Part shown: positions 8,950 through 17,564 of the stretch, piece by piece
Layout: each line of letters starts with the position of its first letter
Position numbering within the stretch: position 1 is the stretch's first letter
Assembly (NCBI RefSeq): GCF_030012175.1
Contig: NZ_JASCXW010000016.1
Span: forward strand, 1 to 45,766
Source of the DNA: Peloplasma aerotolerans
GTDB lineage: Bacteria; Bacillota_I; Bacilli_A; Acholeplasmatales; Acholeplasmataceae
Direction: 5' to 3'
Length of the DNA stretch: 45,766 nucleotides
Position numbers and translations under genes: made by a program
Notes under the pieces: model-generated
Seen by the model: the letters and a program-made list of their open reading frames with translations, nothing else
What the model was told of the DNA's origin: nothing
Database searches by the model: none

Positions 8950-9028
8950 TGTATGATACAAAGAAATATAAACGTTTCGCATAATAGTTTAAGAAAAGAC
9001 ATTGATGTGAATTATTGAGAGGTATTTT

Positions 9029-11146
9029 ATGAATCAAGATACTGTTTTATTGTATAGCCTTTATCTCGGGTTAAATCTATTTAACACATTTATAGTTTCT
9101 CATAAAGCATTGAACAAGTATATTGTTCCCTTTAAGCATACGCTAAAAGGAGAGTTAAACGCATTTTTGGGTAACCTATTTACACTAAATTTATTTGGAT
9201 TTATAATCTTGTTTTTTGTTAATAACCTTTATTGGTATTCCATTGCGCTTGTAATACTTTCGGGAACTCTTAATTTATTGTTATTTGCACTTAACATCTT
9301 TAATTTATATTTTGGCAATGCATTCACTAGAGACAGTATCGATATATTCAAAAACCCTGTTAATGGAATTTCTAAAGGACTCTCAAAGGAGATATTTAAT
9401 GAGCTTTTTGGCTATTATCGTATTATATTATTTATACCATCAATTATTCTAATCTTGTTCATTTCATTCATAGGTCAATCAAATTTGAATCAAGTGGTAA
9501 TTCCGATTAATGACTTGTGGATATTCATTACGATTTTTGTTTCACTTTTCATAATATTTTTAGCATGGATTAATTATGAAAAAATGTATCTCAAAGATTT
9601 AACTATAAAAGCTGTCAAATCCACATACGGAATTCAAAACTTTGGAGTTTATCCGTTTTATTTGACCATACTATTTAAATTTACATCAATACCAGAATTG
9701 TTAGTTAAATCTAAAAAGAATAATTTTACTGAGCTATCAAAAGAATATATTTTATACAATAAGAACGCTTTACGCTATACAAATTTCATAAATAATAAAG
9801 AATATGGTAATGATTTGGTTTATAGCAAAATGCCTAAAAGTATTAGGATTGATTCGTCTCTTTTCAATGCCGATAAGTCACTTAACGGTATTTTTGCGGG
9901 CAAAAACCTTGTATTAGTTCAAATGGAATCAATGAGTCGTTTTTTATTAGACATACCTGCTCTTAAAAATGAATTTCCTTTTATCAGAGTTTTACTTGAA
10001 GAGAGTGTTGATTTTACTGAATTTTATTCTAGCGTTGGGTTGGGGGTAAGTTCAGACGCAGAAATAACTACTTTGACTGGACTCTATCCCACTGGGTATA
10101 ATTCATTATATTGGTCGAATTTTAATTATTTTGAAAAACGCTATAAAATAAAAATGGATTTAGCAACATTGCCAAAGCACTTTAACAATCATGGATACAA
10201 TACAAAAGCTATACATGGTGATTATAAGCGGTTTTATAATAGAGAATTTGCATATCCTGATATCATGGGATTTCAAAAATTCTTCGGATTAGAAGATTTT
10301 CCAGATAAGAAAGCAAGTAAGAGAGATGGAATAATTGAGATGTTTTCATATGAATATTCTTGTGATAAACATCATATAACTCCGTGGATTAGTGATTATC
10401 AACTTGCTGATAAAGTACGTAATGAAATTAATACTTTTAATAAACCAACCTTTCTTTTCCCTATTACAATGATGCCGCATACACCATTTGAATTTTATCC
10501 CAAAAAAGATAAAGCATACATTGAGGAGTATGATTTAAAAGAACTCACAAAAAAATATCTAAGGTTTTCTGATTATTATGATGAAGTCATAAAACGATTT
10601 TTTATTGATGAAAATGATAATTTAATGATTGATAGTAACACAGTTTACTTATTCTATGGGGATCATGGGTGTGGAATAAAAAATGGTGATATTTCTAAAT
10701 TGTTTCAAAGAAAACTTTCATTAATTGAGGAAAGAAAAATATTACAGCAGTTGGTTTGTTTTTTATATGTGCCTGGAAGTAAAGAGATTATCAAAAATGG
10801 TACTATCATAAAAGAAGGACTAGTTAAGGGAAAGCAAAATCTTGTAAGAGGACATATGGATATTTACCGTAGTCTCATAGAACTTTTTGGTTTGATCACA
10901 AATAAAGATGCATATTTTGGAGTTCATCTTTTAAGTAATGAACCAACATTCGTATTGGATAACAAATTGCAAGATGTAATTATGGATCAGTCAATGTTCT
11001 CAATGAGAAATAGAAAAATAAAATTTCCTAAGTATAATGTGATTGATGATAAGATATTTGAAAACATCAAGAAATTTAAAATATTGAATGATATTTTGAT
11101 TGAAGAGAATGGGGTTCAAAAGGAGCTTGATTCAACTTGTCAATAA
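9029..11146 (+). CDS. LTA-synthase-type membrane sulfatase (phosphoglycerol transferase)
   Basis: This 705-residue protein has about five N-terminal membrane segments (between 5 and 182) and a sulfatase-fold domain from about 285. LtaS-type features are the metal-binding Glu300 in LVLVQMES, IHGDYKRFYNRE (395-406), TPWISD (451-456), His484 in MMPHTPF, and Asp545-His546 in GDHG. The family transfers glycerol phosphate from phosphatidylglycerol onto a glycolipid or polymer outside the membrane. The usual nucleophilic Thr in G-K-T-S-D-A-E is Ser341 here (GVSSDAE). It may make lipoteichoic acid or, in a wall-less cell, a glycerophosphoglycolipid; the acceptor cannot be told. ATG follows GAGAGG. 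Confidence 0.85.
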   Translation: MNQDTVLLYSLYLGLNLFNTFIVSHKALNKYIVPFKHTLKGELNAFLGNLFTLNLFGFIILFFVNNLYWYSIALVILSGTLNLLLFALNIFNLYFGNAFTRDSIDIFKNPVNGISKGLSKEIFNELFGYYRIILFIPSIILILFISFIGQSNLNQVVIPINDLWIFITIFVSLFIIFLAWINYEKMYLKDLTIKAVKSTYGIQNFGVYPFYLTILFKFTSIPELLVKSKKNNFTELSKEYILYNKNALRYTNFINNKEYGNDLVYSKMPKSIRIDSSLFNADKSLNGIFAGKNLVLVQMESMSRFLLDIPALKNEFPFIRVLLEESVDFTEFYSSVGLGVSSDAEITTLTGLYPTGYNSLYWSNFNYFEKRYKIKMDLATLPKHFNNHGYNTKAIHGDYKRFYNREFAYPDIMGFQKFFGLEDFPDKKASKRDGIIEMFSYEYSCDKHHITPWISDYQLADKVRNEINTFNKPTFLFPITMMPHTPFEFYPKKDKAYIEEYDLKELTKKYLRFSDYYDEVIKRFFIDENDNLMIDSNTVYLFYGDHGCGIKNGDISKLFQRKLSLIEERKILQQLVCFLYVPGSKEIIKNGTIIKEGLVKGKQNLVRGHMDIYRSLIELFGLITNKDAYFGVHLLSNEPTFVLDNKLQDVIMDQSMFSMRNRKIKFPKYNVIDDKIFENIKKFKILNDILIEENGVQKELDSTCQ

Positions 11147-11379
11147 GATTTTCTTTTCTTAATACGATGATGCTTAAAGCTGTAAGCTTATAGATCACAA
11201 ATATAAATGCGAATATAAGAATACCCAATAGTGTGCAGATAAGAATCCCCAATTCTAATCGCTAAAGGTATTCTTTTTTATAGGCATATTGAAAAGAAAG
11301 TTTGAAATGAGGGACATAGGGTCTTTGAATTCCAAGTTCGTAAAAAAAGTGTCTTTTTGTTATAAATCGTATAGAAACT

Positions 11380-11420
11380 TGATTCATATCAAGGAAATTA
11401 TCACGATTTCTTGATATATT
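11380..11420 (+). promoter_or_regulatory. FNR-type box and -10 of the HMA/P-ATPase/FNR operon
   Basis: TTGATTCATATCAA (11380-11393) matches the FNR consensus TTGAT-N4-ATCAA perfectly, and its outer bases C and G extend the palindrome. A -10 TATATT (11415-11420) predicts transcription from about 11427, putting the box centre near -41, the class II activation position. No good -35 is present, as expected for an activated promoter. The rest of 11147-11442 holds no convincing gene. Confidence 0.6.
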
Positions 11421-11442
11421 TAGGTTAGAAAGGGTGATAAAA

Positions 11443-11658
11443 ATGAAAAAAACAATGATACAACTAGAAACTTTAACATGTCCATCATGCATTAAAAGGA
11501 TTGAAGGAACACTTGAGAAAACAAAAGGTGTAAATCGTGTAGAGGTTAAATTTAACTCATCAAAAGTTGAGATCGATTATGATGAAGAAAGTATTTCTGT
11601 AGATAATTTAAGTCATATTCTAGTTAAATTAGGGTACAAGGTGTTGAGTGCAAAATGA
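11443..11658 (+). CDS. Free-standing heavy-metal-associated (HMA) domain protein
   Basis: The 71-residue protein is a single HMA domain (ferredoxin-like fold) with the metal-binding motif TCPSC (C-x-x-C), as in copper chaperones and the N-termini of P1B-ATPases. The preferred start is ATG 11443, since AAGGG lies 8 bases upstream. A GTG at 11434 would sit inside the SD. Its stop overlaps the ATPase start by 4 bases (ATGA). The ATPase lacks its own HMA domain, so this protein probably supplies or regulates that pump as a separate subunit or chaperone. The metal is not determined by the sequence. Confidence 0.85.
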   Translation: MKKTMIQLETLTCPSCIKRIEGTLEKTKGVNRVEVKFNSSKVEIDYDEESISVDNLSHILVKLGYKVLSAK

Positions 11659-13547
11659 AATGGTTAAAGCATAATTACTATATCGTCATAATATCTATAT
11701 TGTTCGTAATCTTAATTGTATCAAATGAAATAAATTCAACACATATTGTATCTATTTCATTAATGAGCTTATTAACAATATTAGCGGGCTTTCATATATT
11801 TAAGAAAGCATTCATGGATGTTAGATATAAGATTTTTGGCATTGATTTGTTAGTAACTATAGCAGTGGTTGCTGCATTCATTATTGGTGACTTATTTGAA
11901 GCAGCAGCTGTTACTTATTTATTTACATTAGGTCATGTCCTAGAAAAAAAATCTCTAGAAAAAACAAGAAGCGCTCTAAGTGCACTCATTGATCTAAAAC
12001 CTACTTTTGCCAGAGTCATCAAGGGAAATAAAGAAGAAATGGTTGCTCTTGATAGGTTAAAACCAGAAGACATATTACTAGTTAAACCAGGCGAGAAAAT
12101 TCCAACAGATGGCATTATTATTGAAGGCTCTGTGATGATTGATGAACAAATGATGACAGGTGAATCAATGCCTGTCCATAAAAAGATTCAAGATCAGGTT
12201 TTTGGTGCGACACTCCTACAATCAGGATACATAAAAATAAAAGTAACAAAAGTGGGTAGTGATACAAGGTTAAGCCAAATAATACACATGGTTGAAGAAG
12301 CTCAGGACAAAAAAGCGCACACACAAAAATTTATGGAAGTGTTTTCTAAATACTATACACCTTTAGTTGTTTTGTTTGCGATAGTAATTTTTATTGTTAC
12401 ATTAGATATTAGACTAGCAATTACGATGCTTGTTATCGCATGTCCAGGGGCTCTAGTAATTTCAACGCCTGTGTCCTTTGTTGCAGGTATAGGAAATGCT
12501 GCAAGAAAAGGTATATTATTTAAAGGTGGAGATGCCGTAGAAAATTTATCAAAAGGTAACATAGTATTTTTTGATAAGACAGGTACATTAACTTTAGGAA
12601 AACCTGTGTTAAGTGATATAAAAACATTTGGTATTGATGAATACGAGTTACTAAATATTGCTGCTATAGGAGAATCTTTTAGTGAACATCCATTATCAAA
12701 CGCAATCATTGATGCTGCTAGAAAAAAAGACATTTTGATTGACGAAGAACCTAAAAATGTGAACATGGTAATTGGTAAAGGTATTATCTTTGAGTACAAA
12801 GATGTCAAGTACTCAATTGGAAATCAAAAGTTGTTATCTTTCAACGTATCAAAAGAAGTAGAAAAACATATATTACATATGGAAGAAAATGGAATGACTA
12901 CTTTAATAATGGCAAATGAAGACAAAGTGTTGGGGCTTTTTGGTATCGAAGATGGTGTAAGAAGTGAATCCATGAATCTTATTAAGAGTTTAAAAAAAAT
13001 AGGTATTAAAAAGACAATTATGCTTACAGGTGATCAAAAACGAGTCGCTAAACATATAAGCAATCAGTTAGACATCGATCAATACTATGCAGGTTTACTA
13101 CCAGAAGATAAAGGATCCATTATAGAATCATATAATAAAGATTACCATACAATTTTTGTTGGAGATGGAATTAATGATGCCCTAGCACTATCAACTGCTA
13201 AATCATCAGTTGCAATTGGTGGGAAGGGTAAAGATATAGCCATGGAGACAGCTGATGTAGTTCTGCTTAGCGAAAACATAGGAAAATTGAAGGATGCAAT
13301 TAAAATTAGCAAAAAGGTTAAACTCAATATGATACAAAATGTAACATTTTCGTTATTTGTGGTATTATTTCTAATAATAGGTGTAATATTTAGACAAGTA
13401 ACGATGTCGATTGGTATGCTTGTTCATGAATTCTCTGTATTATTAGTGATTATGAATGCGATTAGATTATTAAGGTATCAATCTGGAGGTTTAAATGAAA
13501 AAAAATCTAGAACCAAGCAATTGCATAAAATCAGTCCCAATATTTAA
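11655..13547 (+). CDS. P1B-type heavy-metal translocating ATPase with unusual CPG motif
   Basis: This 630-residue pump has the P-type layout: A-domain TGES (168-171), phosphorylated Asp307 in DKTGTLT, SEHPL (343-347), TGD (458-460) and GDGIND (503-508). The transmembrane metal site reads ACPGAL (262-267) rather than CPC, CPH or SPC. The last membrane helix reads MLVHEFSVLLVIMNAIRLL, close to the H-E-x-S feature of the P1B-4 (Co/Zn/Fe) group. There is no N-terminal HMA domain; that function is the separate gene just upstream. Metal specificity is therefore open, with divalent metals (Zn, Co, Fe, Cd) more likely than Cu by inference. Its 3' end overlaps the FNR-like gene by 53 bases. Confidence 0.88.
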   Translation: MKWLKHNYYIVIISILFVILIVSNEINSTHIVSISLMSLLTILAGFHIFKKAFMDVRYKIFGIDLLVTIAVVAAFIIGDLFEAAAVTYLFTLGHVLEKKSLEKTRSALSALIDLKPTFARVIKGNKEEMVALDRLKPEDILLVKPGEKIPTDGIIIEGSVMIDEQMMTGESMPVHKKIQDQVFGATLLQSGYIKIKVTKVGSDTRLSQIIHMVEEAQDKKAHTQKFMEVFSKYYTPLVVLFAIVIFIVTLDIRLAITMLVIACPGALVISTPVSFVAGIGNAARKGILFKGGDAVENLSKGNIVFFDKTGTLTLGKPVLSDIKTFGIDEYELLNIAAIGESFSEHPLSNAIIDAARKKDILIDEEPKNVNMVIGKGIIFEYKDVKYSIGNQKLLSFNVSKEVEKHILHMEENGMTTLIMANEDKVLGLFGIEDGVRSESMNLIKSLKKIGIKKTIMLTGDQKRVAKHISNQLDIDQYYAGLLPEDKGSIIESYNKDYHTIFVGDGINDALALSTAKSSVAIGGKGKDIAMETADVVLLSENIGKLKDAIKISKKVKLNMIQNVTFSLFVVLFLIIGVIFRQVTMSIGMLVHEFSVLLVIMNAIRLLRYQSGGLNEKKSRTKQLHKISPNI

Positions 13548-14178
13548 AAATCTTAGTGAACAGGAACTAAATCAGATTATAATGATTTCTAGCCATCGAA
13601 AGTTAGAAAAAGGCCAATTCATTTTCACTGCTGGCGACTATATTCAAAATCTATATGTCATTCATCAAGGAAAAATAAAGATTACTAGATATACAGAATC
13701 AGGTAAAGAACAGGTTATTAGAATTCTTTCTCATGGAGATTTTTTAGGTGAACTTGCGTTGTTTAATGACTCTAAAGTTAATACTTACGCAGAAGTACTT
13801 GAGCCTGCTATAGTATGCTTAGTCGAACATAAAGATTTAAAAAGTCTAATGGCGAACAGCCCTACATTATCGTTTAAAATGTTGGATGAATTATCTAATA
13901 GACTAGAAAAAGCTGAAGCGCTAATTGAGCATAACAATTTATATTCTGCTATAGCTAAAGTCTCAAAACTTCTACTAGATTTACAAAAAAATGGTATAGT
14001 GAGATTCCATACAACAAAAGTAAACTTGTCCTCACAAATCGGGATAACACCTGAGACATTCAGTAGAAAACTTAAAGAGCTAGAAGAACAAGAATACATT
14101 GATATCATTAATAATAAACTCATCAGAATCAAGGATTCATATAGCCTTGAACTATTAATTAATCCTGATCATATTTAA
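13495..14178 (+). CDS. Crp/Fnr-family regulator with FNR-type recognition helix
   Basis: The 227-residue protein has a cyclic-nucleotide-binding-like beta-barrel (about 15-120), a long dimer helix, and a winged helix with NLSSQIGITPETFSRKLKEL (177-196). The recognition residues E187-T-F-S-R191 match FNR (E-T-I-S-R), which reads TTGAT. A perfect TTGAT-N4-ATCAA box lies at the promoter of its own operon (11380). It lacks FNR's N-terminal cysteine cluster (only Cys10 there), so it cannot hold an FNR-type 4Fe-4S cluster and probably senses by another route, as in the FLP subgroup. ATG 13495 has a perfect GGAGG and lies inside the end of the ATPase gene. Confidence 0.85.
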   Translation: MKKNLEPSNCIKSVPIFKNLSEQELNQIIMISSHRKLEKGQFIFTAGDYIQNLYVIHQGKIKITRYTESGKEQVIRILSHGDFLGELALFNDSKVNTYAEVLEPAIVCLVEHKDLKSLMANSPTLSFKMLDELSNRLEKAEALIEHNNLYSAIAKVSKLLLDLQKNGIVRFHTTKVNLSSQIGITPETFSRKLKELEEQEYIDIINNKLIRIKDSYSLELLINPDHI

Positions 14179-14263
14179 AAATAACTGTATAGTAGTATTT
14201 ATACAAATATTGATAAGATTATTTTGGCATTACCAACATAGAGAAAAATAAAGGAGAAAAAAA

Positions 14264-15142
14264 TTGGAGAAATATATTTTACCTGCGCTAATTGCAAATG
14301 CTTCAACACTGGGTATACATTGGATATATGACCACAAATATATCGAAAAAATCGCATCAAAGCAATCCATACTATTTTTAACTCAAGACCCAAAACACTA
14401 CGAAGAAGCAGAAAACGCTTATTATAGTTATCCTAACCATAATTTAGGTGATGTGACTGTCCAAGGACAAATATTGAAATGGCTATATCACGCGATGAAA
14501 GAAAAAAGAGGTTTTACACAACTTGATTATTCAAAACTTCTATATCAAAAATTCAAATTTGGTGGAACATACCAGGGCTATGTGGAAAGTTATGCCAAAA
14601 AACACGCATTAACAATATCAGCAAAGAGTTTGGATGTTGATATACCAGTATTGCCAGTTATGGATGATCACTTGGTAGGCTTTATGCCATATTTGGTTTG
14701 TAAAGAGCTAGAAATAGATACAAAAAAAGCTTGGGAATTGACACAAGTCTATTCCCAAGATGAAGATTATTATATTTATTTTAAAATGTTTGATCAATTA
14801 TTTGAACTGCTACCTATAATAGGTCTTAAAAAAGCCATCGAAAAAGTTATCAATCTAGGTCCCCAAAAATATCAATTGCCACTCCATAAAGCAATAGAAA
14901 TCAACGATCCAAATGTATTTATTCAAGATTATTCAGGAAGAGCTTGTGCGATCAAGTATTCGATACCTTTAGTTATTCACATATTATATCACACGAATTC
15001 TTACAGGGAAGCGATTTTATATAATGCCTTACTTGGAGGTGCTATTTCAGATAGAAATATGCTTATTGGCGCGGTATTTGCTCAAATAACTGAGGTTCCT
15101 AAAGATTGGAAAGACAAAGTTATTCACCAATTGATGCTTTAA
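14264..15142 (+). CDS. ADP-ribosylglycohydrolase-family protein, metal site altered
   Basis: This 292-residue all-helical protein starts at TTG 14264, six bases after AAAGGAGA. It matches the ADP-ribosylglycohydrolase (DraG/ARH) fold in the N-terminal ANASTLGIHWIYD (helix 1 region with a GxHWxYD variant) and in the C-terminal LGGAISDRNMLIGAVFAQI, followed by EVPKDW. Standard enzymes remove ADP-ribose from proteins using two Mg ions. The usual C-terminal G-G-D-x-D/N site reads G-G-A-I-S-D-R here, so a metal-binding Asp is replaced by Ala and catalysis may be changed or lost. It runs convergently into the flavoprotein at 15120, overlapping by 23 bases. Confidence 0.65.
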   Translation: MEKYILPALIANASTLGIHWIYDHKYIEKIASKQSILFLTQDPKHYEEAENAYYSYPNHNLGDVTVQGQILKWLYHAMKEKRGFTQLDYSKLLYQKFKFGGTYQGYVESYAKKHALTISAKSLDVDIPVLPVMDDHLVGFMPYLVCKELEIDTKKAWELTQVYSQDEDYYIYFKMFDQLFELLPIIGLKKAIEKVINLGPQKYQLPLHKAIEINDPNVFIQDYSGRACAIKYSIPLVIHILYHTNSYREAILYNALLGGAISDRNMLIGAVFAQITEVPKDWKDKVIHQLML

Positions 15143-16460
15143 TCTGATTTGCTGCAACAAGTAATGGATCCCATACAGGTGAAAATGGTGGTGCATATGC
15201 AAAGTCTAGTTGTGAGAATTCACTTGCAGTTAGACTTTTTGTTATGGCTAAAGCCATAATATTGATTCTATCTGATACACCTTTTTCACCAACGAGTTGT
15301 GCACCTTTTAAAACCCCAGTTTTTTTCTCATAGACAATGCGCATGAAAAGATCAGTTGCACCAGGATAATATGACGTTTGATGTTTGGCAGTTACATCTA
15401 CATAAGCGTAATCTAAGTTTAATTGCAATGCTTGATCAATACCAAGACCTGTCTTTGCAAACGCAAGATGCCCAACCTTAATGATATTTGATCCAACAAT
15501 ACCAGGAAAAGCGGTTTTTAATCCAGCGATATTTTCAGCAACAATTCTTCCTGTTTTATTCGCATGTGTACCGAGCGGTACATAGACATAATCTTTTGTA
15601 ATCTGATGGTAATAAGCTGCACAATCACCAGCTGCATATATGCTTGGTAACGAAGTTTCACAAAACGAATTGATTAAAATTGCTCCATTTTTGAGCATCT
15701 TTAATCCGGTGTCCTGTAAAAACATTGTATTGGGTCTTACACCAATCGATTCAATTACAAAATCCACAGTAAATGTTTGCTTATCAGTTATTACAACAAT
15801 TTGATCGCCTGATGTCTCATAAGCTTGCAGTTTTTCTTCTAAATGTACTAAGACACCCATGTTTTCTAATTCAACTCTGGCTTTTTTGGCAACATCATAA
15901 TCATAAACACTTAACAGTTGGTTGCCACGTTGAATGATATGAACAACAAGACCTTGATGGATTAAGTTTTCAGCAACCTCGACTCCAATATATCCGCCGC
16001 CAATGATGGCTACTTGTCTACCTGATACAACTTCAGGCTTAATATGTCGCATATCGGGTAACTGATTGAGTACATAGATATGGGCTTGCTTACTCCCAAG
16101 AACATTGGTTTTGTTTGCAGTCGTTCCTGTTCCAATGACAAGGTAATCATATGAGTCAACAAAAGTTACTCCAGTCTTAAGGTTTAAGACAGTAACTTGC
16201 TTGCTTTTGGGATTCACTTTAGTCACTTCGTGAGACAAAAACACATCAATTCCTTGTTTTTTGAAATCACTTTGATATCTAGCGATGAGTTTACTTTCAT
16301 CTGTGACTATATCTCCCAGAAAATAAGGCATACCGCAACCACTGTAACTTAAATCAGTGCCTTTTTCATAAACATGTATGATATGTTTGGGATCTAGTCT
16401 TTTTAACTTTGCTGCTGAAGTCATACCAGCAGCAACTCCACCAATAATTATTGTTTTCAA
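15120..16460 (-). CDS. CoA-disulfide-reductase/NADH-oxidase-like flavoprotein
   Basis: The 446-residue protein is a single-cysteine member of the pyridine-nucleotide disulfide oxidoreductases. It has an FAD-binding GGVAAGMTSAAKLKR (7-21), a redox Cys42 in SGCGMPYF (as in CoA-disulfide reductase, S-x-x-C-G-x-P-Y), an NAD(P)-binding GGGYIG (154-159), a second FAD motif YAAGDCA, and a C-terminal dimer domain with YAPPFSPVWDP. The Y-A-P-P-F-S motif supports CoA-disulfide or persulfide reductase rather than water-forming NADH oxidase. Likely role: NAD(P)H-driven reduction of CoA disulfides or polysulfides in redox defence. SD TGGAGG lies ahead of ATG. Confidence 0.82.
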   Translation of the reverse strand: MKTIIIGGVAAGMTSAAKLKRLDPKHIIHVYEKGTDLSYSGCGMPYFLGDIVTDESKLIARYQSDFKKQGIDVFLSHEVTKVNPKSKQVTVLNLKTGVTFVDSYDYLVIGTGTTANKTNVLGSKQAHIYVLNQLPDMRHIKPEVVSGRQVAIIGGGYIGVEVAENLIHQGLVVHIIQRGNQLLSVYDYDVAKKARVELENMGVLVHLEEKLQAYETSGDQIVVITDKQTFTVDFVIESIGVRPNTMFLQDTGLKMLKNGAILINSFCETSLPSIYAAGDCAAYYHQITKDYVYVPLGTHANKTGRIVAENIAGLKTAFPGIVGSNIIKVGHLAFAKTGLGIDQALQLNLDYAYVDVTAKHQTSYYPGATDLFMRIVYEKKTGVLKGAQLVGEKGVSDRINIMALAITKSLTASEFSQLDFAYAPPFSPVWDPLLVAANQIKASIGE

Positions 16461-16481
16461 TGTTTATACCTCCAATAATAT

Positions 16482-16511
16482 AATATGATTATTATAACAC
16501 ATGGATGTCAA
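16482..16511 (-). promoter_or_regulatory. Promoter of the CoA-disulfide-reductase-like gene
   Basis: On the minus strand a consensus -35 TTGACA (complement of 16506-16511) is followed after 17 or 18 bases by TCATAT/CATATT. AT-rich sequence follows, then GGAGG and the start codon. Confidence 0.4.
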
Positions 16512-16597
16512 AGATAGAAAGATACACGATATGACGCATGAAAGTATTAATGTATACTCTCATCTTTTTTTCGATGAAAAAAATGACTCAAATAGTG

Positions 16598-16603
16598 TAT
16601 AAT
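16598..16603 (+). promoter_or_regulatory. -10 element before the DsrE gene
   Basis: TATAAT, preceded by GTG, lies 32 bases before the chosen ATG 16635. No convincing -35 is visible. Confidence 0.35.
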
Positions 16604-16634
16604 AAAAATAGAAAACATGAAAAGGAGACAAAAG

Positions 16635-16970
16635 ATGAAACATTTAGTTGTCCTATGGAAGACAAGTAATCTCACAGATATCAATGAACTTGTATTCCCA
16701 TATATTTATAATTCAAAAATAAAAAAATGGTGGGATGAAGTAGAAGTCATTATATGGGGAGACTCACAAAGAGCCATTTATGAAAATGTAGTTGTGCAAA
16801 ATAACATAAAAAAAATGATGGAAGCAGGCGTTATGTTCCATGCATGCAAGAAATGTGCTGAAGATCTTTGTCTTATTGATTTTTTAGAATCTCAAAACAT
16901 TGATGTTCAATATACAGGTGTATTGTTAACAGAAAGATTACAAAGTGATGCGAAAGTCATCACATTTTAA
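16635..16970 (+). CDS. DsrE/DsrF-like family protein
   Basis: This 111-residue protein has the alternating strand/helix pattern of DsrE-like proteins, with HLVVLWK at the start, VEVIIWGDSQR (36-46), GVMFHACKKCAED (65-77) and VQYTG (91-95). Cys71 and Cys74 form a C-x-x-C in the position of the DsrE active cysteine. The family transfers sulfur or works in thiol redox chemistry. ATG 16635 is chosen because AAAGGAGA at 16619-16626 is its SD; the ATG at 16617 overlaps that SD. It is co-directional with the AhpD-like gene 10 bases later. Confidence 0.7.
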   Translation: MKHLVVLWKTSNLTDINELVFPYIYNSKIKKWWDEVEVIIWGDSQRAIYENVVVQNNIKKMMEAGVMFHACKKCAEDLCLIDFLESQNIDVQYTGVLLTERLQSDAKVITF

Positions 16971-16980
16971 GGAGAAAAAC

Positions 16981-17511
16981 ATGGCATGGATTAAAGAAGT
17001 TTCAAGAGAAGAAGATGAATTACTTAAAAGTATCTACGAGAGTGCAGAAAAAAGAACAGGTGAAAAGACAGCAAATGTATTAAAAGTGCATAGTCAAGAT
17101 CCAAAAACATTAGAAATTCATATGAATTTATATGAAAGACTCATGTTTGAAGAAGGTGAGTTATCAAGAAAAGAACGAGAAATGATTGGTGTTGTTGTAT
17201 CCAAATCAAATGAATGTTCTTATTGTGTCACACATCACGGGCAATCACTTGCTCATGTGACTGAAAACATTGAGCTTATGAAAAAGATTTCTGAGGACTA
17301 CCATCTAGCAGAACTTAGTGACAAAGAATTAGAAATATGCAAGTATGCTGAAAAATTAACAAAATATCCATATCGCATGGAAGAAGAAGATATCATTGCA
17401 TTAAGGTCATTTAATTTAAGCGATTTAGCTATTTTTCAGATCAATCAGATTTGTGCATACTTTAATTACGTTAATCGTATAGTTTTCGGACTTGGTGTAG
17501 AACTAGAATAA
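16981..17511 (+). CDS. AhpD-like peroxidase-related protein (carboxymuconolactone decarboxylase family)
   Basis: The 176-residue all-helical protein carries the AhpD-type redox centre ECSYCVTHH (78-86): Glu78, Cys79, Cys82 and His86, the set used for alkyl hydroperoxide reduction and proton relay. The C-terminal half (KLTKYPYRMEEEDI, then FNYVNRI) matches the peroxidase-related subgroup. ATG 16981 follows AAGGAG by 6 bases. With the upstream DsrE gene it forms a two-gene redox operon ended by the terminator at 17522. E. coli ynjA belongs to the same superfamily and sits beside ynjB, as this gene sits near the YnjB-like gene here. Confidence 0.8.
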   Translation: MAWIKEVSREEDELLKSIYESAEKRTGEKTANVLKVHSQDPKTLEIHMNLYERLMFEEGELSRKEREMIGVVVSKSNECSYCVTHHGQSLAHVTENIELMKKISEDYHLAELSDKELEICKYAEKLTKYPYRMEEEDIIALRSFNLSDLAIFQINQICAYFNYVNRIVFGLGVELE

Positions 17512-17521
17512 AAAAATGATT

Positions 17522-17564
17522 AACCCCTAACTTAGCAAAACTAAGTAAGGGGTTCTTTTTTTTA
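17522..17564. terminator. Bidirectional rho-independent terminator
   Basis: Stem 17522-17535 pairs with 17541-17554 (14 positions, one mismatch) around the loop CAAAA. The plus strand continues in a T-run; the minus strand also meets a T-run five bases on. It separates the convergent AhpD-like and Lpd-like genes. Confidence 0.85.

Noticed and set aside
11077-11275. Minus-strand frame with a hydrophobic stretch (LGILICTLLGILIFAFIFVIYKL) overlapping the end of the LtaS-like gene
   Set aside because: It has no SD or good start, is antisense to the end of a real gene, and the match to a membrane protein rests on hydrophobicity only. It may be a permease scrap, but this cannot be supported.
11262-11492. 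Minus-strand ORF of 76 codons across the HMA gene start
   Set aside because: It overlaps the FNR-type box, promoter and start of the HMA gene, has no family features and no SD.
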